This document shows positions 55,338 through 63,352 of a DNA stretch of 64,000 nucleotides, in pieces. A program made the position numbers and the translations under genes. Each line of letters opens with the position of its first letter. The stretch's first letter is position 1. This stretch comes from Prado023 sp963700395. GTDB lineage: Bacteria > Actinomycetota > Actinomycetes > S36-B12 > CAIYMF01. The notes beneath the pieces were generated by a model. It ran no database searches and was not told the DNA's origin. It saw only the letters and a list, made by a program, of their open reading frames with translations. Location: contig CAVOXI010000004.1 in NCBI GenBank assembly GCA_963700395.1, forward strand, positions 124,001 through 188,000, given 5' to 3'.

Positions 55338-55352
55338 GTCCACTATGTGGAC
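55338..55352. promoter_or_regulatory. Palindrome between dosR and hemA
   Basis: GTCCACTATGTGGAC is a perfect 15-base palindrome with a TAT centre, in the divergent dosR-hemA intergenic region, about 105 bases before dosR and 200 before hemA. It resembles no operator I can name with certainty; a DosR or Rex match was looked for and not found here. Confidence 0.5.
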
Positions 55353-55461
55353 GCTTTGTGGTCGGACTTTGCGCTGTGTGAGCGGCCGACTTAGCCTGAC
55401 GACAACTTCCAAAACGGCCTATACCACAGGCCCTTCCCGCTGGGAGCACCGTGTCCGCACT

Positions 55462-55498
55462 TGTCGCATCCACCCCCCTGGGGGAATCGGATGCGACA
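55462..55498 (+). promoter_or_regulatory. Long hairpin in the hemA leader
   Basis: TGTCGCATCC (55462-55471) and GGATGCGACA (55489-55498) pair perfectly, with an inner CCCCC/GGGGG stem. The structure ends 53 bases before the hemA ATG; a second short dyad CCCGGGG/CCCCGGG follows at about 55499-55537. The structure may control hemA expression, for example as an attenuator or through an RNA-binding regulator. No known riboswitch class was recognised. Confidence 0.55.
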
Positions 55499-55551
55499 CC
55501 CGGGGACGGCACTTGTTCATGCCCCGGGGCGCCCCGTCCGGTAGCCATCCG

Positions 55552-56895
55552 ATGACCCTCCTCGTCGTGGGCGTCAACCACCGATCAGCTCCCTCCCGGG
55601 TGCTGGACCGGCTGGGAATGACTCCCGACGAGGTGGACGGCCTCCTGGCGGACCTCGCCGGGAGCGACGTCGTCGCCGAGGCGATGGTCCTGGCCACCTG
55701 CAACCGGGTCGAGGTGTACGCCGACGTGACCCGCTTCCATCCGGCCGTGACGGCCGTGGCGGAGCTGATGGCCAAGTGGAGCGGCTGCGATCGCGAGACC
55801 CTGATCGAGCACAGCTACGTGCACTTCGACTCCGCGGCGGTGTCCCACCTGTTCGCCGTGGCGGCCGGCCTCGACTCGATGGTCATGGGTGAGGCCCAGG
55901 TCCTGGGCCAGGTCCGGGCGGCACTCGTCCGTGGCCAGGACAACGGGACGGCCGGTCGGGTGCTCAACGGCGTGTGCCAACGCGCACTGCGGTCCGGCAA
56001 GCGGGTCCACGCGGAGACCGGGATCGACCGCTCGGGCGTCTCGGTGGTGTCGGTCGCCGTCGACGCTGCCGAGCAGGTCCTCGGAGACCTCGCGGCGCGC
56101 CGGATCCTCGTGGTCGGCGCCGGGTCGATGGGCGCCCTTGCGACGTCCACCCTCGCTGCGCGAGGAGCGGGCGGCGTGGCTGTGGCCAACCGCACGGCGG
56201 CCGTCGCAGAGCGGGTGGCGGCGGGCATCCCGGGTGGACGGGCGATCGACCTCTCCCAGGTCCCTGCGGCGCTCGCCGACGTGGACCTCGTCGTCTGCTG
56301 CACCGGCGCCCAGGAGAGGGTGATCGACCTTGAGGTCGCCCGGAACGCGCGGGCGGCTGCCGCCGGTCGACCCCTTGTCGTGCTCGACCTCGCCCTGCCG
56401 CACGACGTGGCACCGGAGGTCGGGGACCTCCCCGGCGTGACCCTGCTCGACCTGGCGTCGCTGGCTGCATTGCCGGCCACGGCGGCGTCCGAGGCCGACG
56501 TGCGGGCCGCACGCGCGATCGTCGCCGACGAGGTCGAGGCGTGCCTGGCGGCGGTTGCCGGCCAGACGGTCGAGCCGGTGCTGGTCTCGCTGCGCGCGCA
56601 CGTGGGCGGTGTCCTCGATGCGGAGATCGAGCGCCTGCGCCTTCGGCAGAGCGGGCTCGACGCGGCGACCATCGCCGAGGTGGAGCGTGCGATGCGCCGG
56701 GCCATGGCCACGCTGCTGCACCTGCCCACAGTCCGGATGAAGCAGCTCGCCGCCCAGCCCGGCGGGGACCGCTACGCCGAGGCGCTCTCGGCGTTGTTCG
56801 ACCTGGACCCCAGCCTCCCGGCGTCCGTGGTGGACCCGAAGGCCGACCTCGAGCTGGGGACGGGCGGGCCCACGGGGCCGGGGGAGCAGCAATGA
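55552..56895 (+). CDS. hemA: Glutamyl-tRNA reductase
   Basis: First enzyme of tetrapyrrole synthesis by the C5 route, reducing glutamyl-tRNA to glutamate-1-semialdehyde; 447 residues. Cys50 in VLATCNRVEVY is the nucleophile. The substrate/tRNA region FDSAAVSHLFAVAAGLDSMVMGEAQVLGQVR, the NADPH site ILVVGAGSMGALA and the C-terminal dimerisation helix are present. ATG 55552 is chosen because the family begins with MTLLVVGVNHRSAP. Its stop overlaps hemC (ATGA). The leader carries strong hairpins. Confidence 0.97.
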   Translation: MTLLVVGVNHRSAPSRVLDRLGMTPDEVDGLLADLAGSDVVAEAMVLATCNRVEVYADVTRFHPAVTAVAELMAKWSGCDRETLIEHSYVHFDSAAVSHLFAVAAGLDSMVMGEAQVLGQVRAALVRGQDNGTAGRVLNGVCQRALRSGKRVHAETGIDRSGVSVVSVAVDAAEQVLGDLAARRILVVGAGSMGALATSTLAARGAGGVAVANRTAAVAERVAAGIPGGRAIDLSQVPAALADVDLVVCCTGAQERVIDLEVARNARAAAAGRPLVVLDLALPHDVAPEVGDLPGVTLLDLASLAALPATAASEADVRAARAIVADEVEACLAAVAGQTVEPVLVSLRAHVGGVLDAEIERLRLRQSGLDAATIAEVERAMRRAMATLLHLPTVRMKQLAAQPGGDRYAEALSALFDLDPSLPASVVDPKADLELGTGGPTGPGEQQ

Positions 56896-58022
56896 GCGCC
56901 CTGCCGGCCGAGGCCGGCGACCCCGCGGAATCCGCCCCCGCTGCCGCGGCCGCGGCCCCCGGCGTGGCTGCGCCCGGCCCCGCCGCGCCCGACCCCGCGG
57001 CGCCCCTCCCGCTGCGCCTGGCGACCCGCCGCTCCGCGCTGGCCATGGCGCAGTCGCGGATGGTCGGCGAGGCGCTCTCCGCCCTGACCGGGCGACCGCT
57101 CGAGCTCGTCGAGGTGACCACGCGAGGTGACGTCGACCAGGCCCCGCTGACGCAGATCGGGGGGACGGGCGTGTTCGTCGTGGCGGTGCGCCAGGCGCTC
57201 GTCGATGGCCTGGCTGACGTTGCCGTGCACTCGCTGAAGGACCTGCCCACAGCCCCGGACGAGCGACTGCGCGTGGCGGCGATCCCGCCCCGGGAGGATC
57301 CCCGCGACGCACTCGTGGCCCGCGACGGGGGCACCTTGGAGACGCTTGCGCGTGGAGCGCGGGTCGGCACCGGCTCGCCGCGCAGGCGCGCCCAGATCGC
57401 CGCCGCCCGCCCCGACCTCGAGATCGTCGACATCCGTGGCAACGTCGACACCCGCGTGGCCCGGGTGACCGCGGACCTCGACGCCGTGGTCCTCGCGGCG
57501 GCCGGGCTGTCCCGCCTGGGCCGGCACGCCGAGGTCACCGAGCTCATCGACCCCGAGCAGGTCATGCCCGCGCCGGGGCAGGGCGCCCTGGCCCTCGAGG
57601 TCTGCGCTGCTCCGACCCCCCTCGACGGGGCGCTGGCCCACGCGCTGGACGTCCTCGACGACCCGCACACCCGGACGGCCGTGGCTGCCGAGCGCTCACT
57701 GCTGGCGGCCCTCGAAGCCGGATGCTCGGCGCCCATCGGGGCGCTGGCCCAGGTCGAGGACGGCCCTGAGCCCAGGGTCCGCCTGCGTGCCGTGCTTGCC
57801 CGCCCTGACGGGTCGCTCGTGCGCATGTCGGGCACGGGACCGGCCTCGCAGGCAGAGCTCGTCGGGAGGCGCCTGGCCGGCGAGATGCTCGCCAGCCACG
57901 GCCCCATCGGCCGCGGCACCAGCACGACCCCCGGCACCAGCACGACCCCCGGCACCAGCACGACCCCCGGCACCAGCACGACCATCGGTCCGACAACAGC
58001 CCAACGAGGGAGCAGCGAATGA
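56892..58022 (+). CDS. hemC: Porphobilinogen deaminase (hydroxymethylbilane synthase)
   Basis: Joins four porphobilinogen units into hydroxymethylbilane; 376 residues. Cys278 in EAGCSAPIGAL carries the dipyrromethane cofactor, and LATRRSALAMAQS, THRGDVD-type TTRGDVDQAPL and VAVHSLKDLPT are hallmark segments. An Ala/Pro-rich extension of ~40 residues precedes the domain. The C-terminus ends in a tandem GTSTTP repeat (57915-57983). ATG 56892 overlaps hemA; the stop overlaps hemD (ATGA at 58019). Confidence 0.96.
   Translation: MSALPAEAGDPAESAPAAAAAAPGVAAPGPAAPDPAAPLPLRLATRRSALAMAQSRMVGEALSALTGRPLELVEVTTRGDVDQAPLTQIGGTGVFVVAVRQALVDGLADVAVHSLKDLPTAPDERLRVAAIPPREDPRDALVARDGGTLETLARGARVGTGSPRRRAQIAAARPDLEIVDIRGNVDTRVARVTADLDAVVLAAAGLSRLGRHAEVTELIDPEQVMPAPGQGALALEVCAAPTPLDGALAHALDVLDDPHTRTAVAAERSLLAALEAGCSAPIGALAQVEDGPEPRVRLRAVLARPDGSLVRMSGTGPASQAELVGRRLAGEMLASHGPIGRGTSTTPGTSTTPGTSTTPGTSTTIGPTTAQRGSSE
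57915..57983 (+). repeat. Tandem 18-base repeat at the hemC 3' end
   Basis: About 3.9 copies of an 18-base unit (GGCACCAGCACGACCCCC) code for repeated GTSTTP at the C-terminus of HemC. The unit is in frame and uniform, so it is a recent slippage expansion and may vary between strains. Confidence 0.9.
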
Positions 58023-59614
58023 ACGCGTCGTCGAGGACAACCCAGGTGTCTCTGGTCGCGGCCGGACCCGGCGACCCGGGACTGCTCACCGTGTGCGCGG
58101 TCGGGCTGCTGCACGACGCGGACGTGGTGGTCACCGACCCCGAGTGCGAGCCGATCGCCCGCGCCCACGCCCGGATGGACGCGCAGATCCTCGTGGCCGT
58201 GGATGACGACGGGAACGTCGCGGACCACGCCGACCGGGTCCAGCTCGTGATCGACCCAGCGCTCGAGGGCCGCCGCGTGGTGCGCCTCATGGCCGGCGAC
58301 CCGGTGCTGGACGGGTCCCTGGCCCTCGAGGCCGTGGCCCTGGCCCAGGCGGGTATCGCCTACGACATCGCCCCGGGGGTGTCCACGGTCACAGGCTCGG
58401 CGGCCTACGCGGGCTTCTCGCTGACCGGCGGCCGTGCACGTGAGGTGCGGGTCGTCGACGCCCATGACCCGGACGTGGACTGGCCGAGCCTGGCCGACCC
58501 GCACGCCACCGTCGTGGTGCTCGACGGCGCCGAGCGGGCCCTGGACATCTGCCGCGTCCTGACCATCGCCGGCCGTGACCCGCGCACGCCGGTCGCGATC
58601 ACGCGCAACTGCACGACCGTGGACCAGCGCTCGATCCTCACGACCCTCGGGGAGGTGTCTGCGGCAGTCAAGGCGGCGAAGGGCCAGGTCGGACCGGGTG
58701 TGCTGGTCATCGGCGAGGTCGTCAGCCAGTGCGCCCAGCTCGCCTGGTTCGAGAACAAGCCGCTGTTCGGCTGGCGCGTGCTCGTCCCGCGCACCAAGGA
58801 GCAGGCCGGTGCCCTGTCCGAGCAGCTGCGCCGCTACGGCGCCGTCCCGGTGGAGGTGCCCACGATCTCCGTCGAGCCGCCCCGCACCCCCCAGCAGATG
58901 GAGCGCGCCGTGCACGGGCTGGTGTCCGGTCGCTACCAGTGGGTCGCGTTCACCTCGGCGAACGCGGTGCGTGCCGTGAAGGAGCGCTTCGACCAGTACG
59001 GCCTGGACTCGCGCAGCTTCGCGGGGCTCAAGGTCGCGGCCGTGGGCGAGCAGACCGCCGAGCTCCTGCGCTCGTTCGGGATCGTCCCGGACCTGGTGCC
59101 CGTGGGCGAGCAGTCCACCGCCGGACTGCTGGAGGAGTGGCCCGACTTCGACGAGGCGTTCGACCCGATCAACAGGGTGTTCCTGCCGCGTGCCGACATC
59201 GCCACCGAGACGCTGGCCGCCGGGCTGAGCGCCCTCGGCTGGGAGGTCGACGACGTGACCGCCTACCGGACCGTGCGCGCCGCACCCCCCGCCGCCGAGA
59301 TCCGCGAGGCGATCAAGGGCGGCGGATTCGACGCCGTGCTCTTCACCTCATCGAGCACCGTGCGCAACCTCGTCGGGATCGCAGGCAAGCCGCACAACTC
59401 GACCGTCGTGGCCTGCATCGGCCCGCAGACGGCCAGGACCGCCGAGGAGAACGGCCTGAGGGTCGACGTGCTGCCGGAGACCCCCAGCGTCGCCGCGCTC
59501 GCGGCTGCCCTGGCTGCGCACGGTGAGGCCCTGCGCGCCAACGCCCTCGAGCATGGCGAGAGCGCGTGGCGTCCCGGTCGTCGGCGTGGTGGATCGCGTC
59601 GCCGGGCAACCTGA
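58019..59614 (+). CDS. Fused uroporphyrinogen-III methyltransferase and uroporphyrinogen-III synthase
   Basis: Two-domain enzyme of 531 residues. Residues ~10-245 resemble a CobA/SUMT domain (VSLVAAGPGDPGLLTVCAVGLLHDADVVV, LMAGDPVLDGSLALEAVAL), and ~260-510 are HemD (GWRVLVPRTKEQAGALSEQLRRYGAVPVEVP, WVAFTSANAVRAVKERF, VLFTSSSTVRNLVGI). HemD makes uroporphyrinogen III; SUMT would methylate it for sirohaem or cobalamin. The SUMT half has diverged, with some motifs altered (VCAVGLLHDADVVVTDPECEP), so methylation is not certain. The same fusion is common in actinobacteria. It overlaps hemC by four bases and hemB follows directly. Confidence 0.88.
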   Translation: MNASSRTTQVSLVAAGPGDPGLLTVCAVGLLHDADVVVTDPECEPIARAHARMDAQILVAVDDDGNVADHADRVQLVIDPALEGRRVVRLMAGDPVLDGSLALEAVALAQAGIAYDIAPGVSTVTGSAAYAGFSLTGGRAREVRVVDAHDPDVDWPSLADPHATVVVLDGAERALDICRVLTIAGRDPRTPVAITRNCTTVDQRSILTTLGEVSAAVKAAKGQVGPGVLVIGEVVSQCAQLAWFENKPLFGWRVLVPRTKEQAGALSEQLRRYGAVPVEVPTISVEPPRTPQQMERAVHGLVSGRYQWVAFTSANAVRAVKERFDQYGLDSRSFAGLKVAAVGEQTAELLRSFGIVPDLVPVGEQSTAGLLEEWPDFDEAFDPINRVFLPRADIATETLAAGLSALGWEVDDVTAYRTVRAAPPAAEIREAIKGGGFDAVLFTSSSTVRNLVGIAGKPHNSTVVACIGPQTARTAEENGLRVDVLPETPSVAALAAALAAHGEALRANALEHGESAWRPGRRRGGSRRRAT

Positions 59615-59615
59615 G

Positions 59616-60650
59616 GTGGGCCACCCCGAGGTACGCCCCCGGCGCCTGCGCGGCACGGCGGCGCTGCGCCGCCTCACCGCAGAGACCCGCCTCGACCCGG
59701 CGGAGCTGGTCCTGCCCCTGTTCGTGCGCGCGGGCATCACCGAGCCACTGCCCATCTCCTCGATGCCCGGCGTCGTGAGCCACACGCACGACTCGTTGCG
59801 GGCGGCCGCCCAGCAGGCGGCGCGCGCCGGGCTCGGGGGCGTCATGCTGTTCGGCGTGCCGGCATCACGGGATGCCGTCGGGTCGGGGGCGACCGACCCC
59901 GAGGGCATCCTCAACGTCGCCGTCCGGGACGTGGTCGCAGAGGTGGGCGACGACCTGGTGGTCATGGCCGACCTCTGCCTCGACGAGTTCACCGACCACG
60001 GCCACTGCGGCGTGCTGGTCGAGGGCGGGCCCTTGGCCGGGACCGTCGACAACGACGCCACCCTGACCCGCTACGCCGAGATGGGCCTGGCGCTGGCCGA
60101 CGCGGGTGCGCACGTCGTCGGGACCTCGGGGATGATGGACGGCCAGGTCGGCGCGGTCCGCTCGGCCCTCGACGGCGCCGGCCACGCGGACACCGTGATC
60201 CTGGCCTACGCGGCGAAGTACGCCTCGGCGCTGTACGGACCCTTCCGGGAGGCCGTGGACTCCGCCCTCACCGGCGACCGGCGCACCTACCAGCAGGACC
60301 CGGCCAACCGCCGGGAGTCACTGCGCGAGGTCGCCCTCGACGTCGCCGAGGCGGCCGACATCGTCATGGTGAAGCCCGCCGGGACCAGCCTGGACGTCAT
60401 CGCCGACGTGGCTGCCTCAGTGGACATCCCCGTGGCCGCCTACCAGGTGTCCGGGGAGTACGCGATGCTCGAGGCCGCAGCCGCACAGGGCTGGATCGAC
60501 CGGGAGCGCGCCATCCTCGAGACGCTGACCGTCATCCGCCGTGCCGGGGCTGACATCGTGCTGACGTACTGGGCGTCCGAGGTCGCTGGATGGCTCGCGA
60601 ACGGGCACGAGGACGTCCTGCGCGGGCACCGGATCAGGGGTGCGCGATGA
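59616..60650 (+). CDS. hemB: Delta-aminolevulinic acid dehydratase (porphobilinogen synthase)
   Basis: Condenses two molecules of 5-aminolevulinate to porphobilinogen; 344 residues. The two active-site lysines lie in LAYAAKYAS and IVMVKPAG. DLCLDEFTDHGHCGVL retains two of the three Cys found in zinc-type enzymes, with an Asp in place of the second, so metal use is mixed or Mg-like. GTG 59616 starts right after the hemD stop and gives VGHPEVRPRRLRGTAALRRL; an upstream in-frame start is less likely. A palindromic element follows the stop. Confidence 0.95.
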   Translation: MGHPEVRPRRLRGTAALRRLTAETRLDPAELVLPLFVRAGITEPLPISSMPGVVSHTHDSLRAAAQQAARAGLGGVMLFGVPASRDAVGSGATDPEGILNVAVRDVVAEVGDDLVVMADLCLDEFTDHGHCGVLVEGGPLAGTVDNDATLTRYAEMGLALADAGAHVVGTSGMMDGQVGAVRSALDGAGHADTVILAYAAKYASALYGPFREAVDSALTGDRRTYQQDPANRRESLREVALDVAEAADIVMVKPAGTSLDVIADVAASVDIPVAAYQVSGEYAMLEAAAAQGWIDRERAILETLTVIRRAGADIVLTYWASEVAGWLANGHEDVLRGHRIRGAR

Positions 60651-60673
60651 GTCGAGGGGCTTTCCGCGTTGCT

Positions 60674-60716
60674 GTGCTGACGATTCCGACCGTTTCAACG
60701 TCGGATCCGTCAGCAC
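60674..60716. repeat. Palindromic element, copy 4, between hemB and hemL
   Basis: GTGCTGACGATTCCGACCGT pairs with ACGTCGGATCCGTCAGCAC at 60698-60716 with few mismatches around TTTCA. It begins 24 bases after the hemB stop and ends 28 bases before the chosen hemL start. It is the only copy in an intergenic region of an operon. Confidence 0.85.
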
Positions 60717-60744
60717 GTGGCCGGCAGACGGGTGGGTGGTGGTG

Positions 60745-62062
60745 GTGAACAGCCCGCAGGAGCGGTCCCGGGCGTGGTTCGACCGGGCCCTGGCGGTCGC
60801 GCCCGGCGGGGTGAACTCCCCGGTCCGGGCGTTCCGGGCCGTCGGTGGCACCCCGAGGTTCATGGCCTCGGGCAGCGGGGCGTACCTGACCGACGTGGAC
60901 GGCAACTCCTACGTGGACCTCGTCTGCTCGTGGGGTCCGATGATCCTCGGCCACGCGCATCCGGCCGTCGTGGCGGCAGTGGGCGCGGCCGTGGCGCGCG
61001 GGTTCTCGTTCGGCACGCCCGGTCCGGCCGAGGTCGAGCTGGCCGAGGAGATCGTGCGCCGGGTGGCGCCGGTCGAGATGGTGCGGCTGGTGTCCTCGGG
61101 GACGGAGGCCACCATGTCGGCGATCCGGCTCGCCCGCGGCTTCACCGGCCGATCGCTGGTCGTGAAGTTCGCCGGCTGCTACCACGGGCACGTCGACTCG
61201 CTGCTGGTCGCTGCCGGCTCGGGCGTCGCAACGCTCGGCCTGCCGGATTCCCCCGGCGTCACCGCCGCGCAGGCCGGCGAGACCGTGGTCCTGGCCTACA
61301 ACGACCTGCCCGCGCTGGAGGCGCTGTTCGCCGACCGTGGTGGGCAGATCGCCGCGGTGATCACCGAGGCGGCTGCGGCCAACATGGGCGTGGTCCCGCC
61401 GGACCCCGGATTCAACGCGGCCATCTCCCGGCTCTGCGCGCAGCACGGGGCGCTCTTCATCTACGACGAGGTCATGACCGGATTCCGGGTCGGCCCCGCG
61501 GGCCACTGGGGACTGACCGGCGCGGTCGAGGGCTGGGCTCCGGACCTGTTCACCTTCGGGAAGGTGATGGGTGGGGGCCTGCCTGCAGCAGCCTTCGGCG
61601 GTCGCGCCGACGTGATGGGCATGCTCGCCCCGGCGGGTCCGGTCTACCAGGCCGGGACCCTGGCCGGGAACCCGATCGCCGCCACCTGCGGGCTGGCGAC
61701 GCTGCGGGCGTGCGACGACGCGGTGTACGCGACCCTCGACTCCGCATCCAGCCATCTGGCCGCCGCGCTCGGCGACGCCCTCACTGCGGCAGGCGTGGAC
61801 CACCGCGTGCAGGTCGCCGGCAACCTGTTCAGCGTCTTCTTCACCGAGGCATCCCGTCCGGGACTGGACGGGGGCGGCCGCCCAGGAGGCGTGGCGCTAC
61901 CGGGCGTTCTTCCACTCGATGCTCGACGCCGGGGTCTACCTGCCGCCGTCGGCCTTCGAGGCCTGGTTCGTCTCCGCCGCCCACGACGACGCCGCCCTGG
62001 ATCGGGTGGTCGCCGCCCTGCCCGCGGCCGCCCGGGCGGCCGCGGAGGCGCCCCAGCCGTGA
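60745..62062 (+). CDS. hemL: Glutamate-1-semialdehyde 2,1-aminomutase, frameshifted
   Basis: PLP enzyme making 5-aminolevulinate, second step of the C5 route; ~438 residues. Lys273 in FTFGKVMGGGLP binds PLP, with VNSPVRAFRAVGGTPRFM, SSGTEATMSAIRLAR and CYHGHVDSLLV as further motifs. One extra G at about 61861 shifts the frame at EASRP/DWTGAAAQEAWRY, after which YLPPSAFEAWFVSAAHDD leads to the stop at 62062. The start is uncertain: GTG 60745 gives NSPQERSRAWFDRALAVAPGG, but three GTG codons precede it. The frameshift is probably a sequencing error, as this gene is essential for haem. Confidence 0.9.
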
Positions 62063-62111
62063 TGCACGACAATGGTGGCCGAACTGGGACACCTGACCCG
62101 AGGGAGCCGGC

Positions 62112-62753
62112 ATGAGCGAGCGCACCACCGTCCACCTGTTGCGCCACGGGGAGGTGCACAACCCGGGGGGCGTGCTCTACGGCCGCCTGCCGGACTTCCA
62201 CCTCTCGGACCTGGGTCGCGAGATGGCCGAGCGTGCCGCCGAGACCCTCGCGGGCCGGGACATCACGGTGGTCACCGCGTCCCCGTTGGACCGCGCCCAG
62301 GAGACTGCGGCTCCTACCGCTCAGGCGTTCGGCGTGACGGTCGGGACTGATGACAACCTGATCGAGGCGGACAACATCTTCGAGGGCAAGCGGGTCGGCG
62401 TCGGGGACGGCGTCCTCAGGCAGCCCAAGTACTGGCGCTACCTGTGGAACCCCATGACCCCCTCGTGGGGCGAGCCGTACTCCGACATCGCCATGAGGAT
62501 GCGCCTGGCGGTTCGGCGGGCCCGCGACGAGGCACGCGGGCACGAGGCGCTGCTCGTCAGCCACCAGCTGCCGATCTGGGTCTGCCGGCTCGACGCCGAG
62601 GACCGCAGGTTCGCCCACGACCCGCGCAACAGGCAGTGCAACCTGGCCTCGCTGACCTCGTTCACCTTCGAGGACGACCGGTTCGTCGCGGTCTCCTACA
62701 CCGAGCCGGCCGCGGACCTGGCAGCACGGGCCTCGAAGGCCAAGGGAGCCTGA
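62112..62753 (+). CDS. Histidine phosphatase (phosphoglycerate mutase-like)
   Basis: Protein of 213 residues with the LLRHGE motif (His10 as phospho-acceptor), a second His in VSHQLPIW and the Arg/Glu residues typical of the histidine phosphatase superfamily. The insertion RVGVGDGVLRQPKYWRYLWNPMTPSWGEPY is typical of members next to hemL and resA in actinobacteria, whose role is unclear. Its stop overlaps the resA start (TGATG). Confidence 0.9.
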   Translation: MSERTTVHLLRHGEVHNPGGVLYGRLPDFHLSDLGREMAERAAETLAGRDITVVTASPLDRAQETAAPTAQAFGVTVGTDDNLIEADNIFEGKRVGVGDGVLRQPKYWRYLWNPMTPSWGEPYSDIAMRMRLAVRRARDEARGHEALLVSHQLPIWVCRLDAEDRRFAHDPRNRQCNLASLTSFTFEDDRFVAVSYTEPAADLAARASKAKGA

Positions 62754-63352
62754 TGCCCCGGCGCACCCCCCTGCTCCGCGTCGCCGCCCTTGCGGTGGTC
62801 GGCGTGCTTGCGGCTGGGTGCGCCGACACGGTCGACGCCGGCGAGCCGGTCGTGGGGAACGTGGCCGAGCAGGGGTACGTGTCCGGGGATGGGACGACGA
62901 CGATCGTCGCCGAGTCCGAGCGCGAGGCCGCCCCGGACCTGTCCGGGACCACGCTCGATGGCAGGCCCTTCGCCCTGTCCGACCACCTCGGTGAGGTCGT
63001 CGTGCTCAACGTCTGGGCGTCGTGGTGCGCGCCCTGCCGGGCCGAGGCCGCGGACATTGAGGCAGTCTCCGCGGAGCTCGAGGACCAGGAGGTGCAGTTC
63101 GTGGGGCTGAACACCCGGGACTCCGAGGCCTCAGCCCGCGCGTTCGTCGACCGGTTCGGCGTGACCTACCCCAGCGTGGTCGACACCGACGGTTCCCGGC
63201 AGCTGCTCTTCCACGAGACGCTGCCCCCGGCGGCCATCCCCTCGACGATCGTCATCGACCGCCAGGGCCGGGTCGCCGGCCGGGCCATCGGAGAGGTCGA
63301 CCGATCTCGCCTGCTGGGCATGATCGAGCCGATCCTGGCCGAGGAGTCCTGA
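62753..63352 (+). CDS. resA: Thiol:disulfide reductase lipoprotein ResA/TlpA
   Basis: Membrane-anchored thioredoxin-fold protein of 199 residues that reduces apocytochrome c cysteines before haem attachment. The lipobox LAAGC puts the lipidated Cys at 23, and WASWCAPC gives active-site Cys92 and Cys95 with the CxPC form of TlpA/ResA. The GLNTRDSEASARAFVDRFGVTYPSVVD and PPAAIPSTIVIDRQGRV segments are typical. It is followed by ccdA, as expected for the cytochrome c maturation set. Confidence 0.93.
   Translation: MPRRTPLLRVAALAVVGVLAAGCADTVDAGEPVVGNVAEQGYVSGDGTTTIVAESEREAAPDLSGTTLDGRPFALSDHLGEVVVLNVWASWCAPCRAEAADIEAVSAELEDQEVQFVGLNTRDSEASARAFVDRFGVTYPSVVDTDGSRQLLFHETLPPAAIPSTIVIDRQGRVAGRAIGEVDRSRLLGMIEPILAEES

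Noticed and set aside
55462..55498. hemA leader hairpin as a cobalamin riboswitch
   Set aside because: None of the conserved B12-box sequence is present in the leader.
55234..55551. Rex operator upstream of hemA
   Set aside because: No TTGTG-N8-CACAA-type site was found, and no rex gene is in the window.
60674..60744. hemL start upstream of the palindrome
   Set aside because: The open frame runs through the palindrome, but this would add an unrelated peptide; the HemL family starts close to NSPQERSRAWF.
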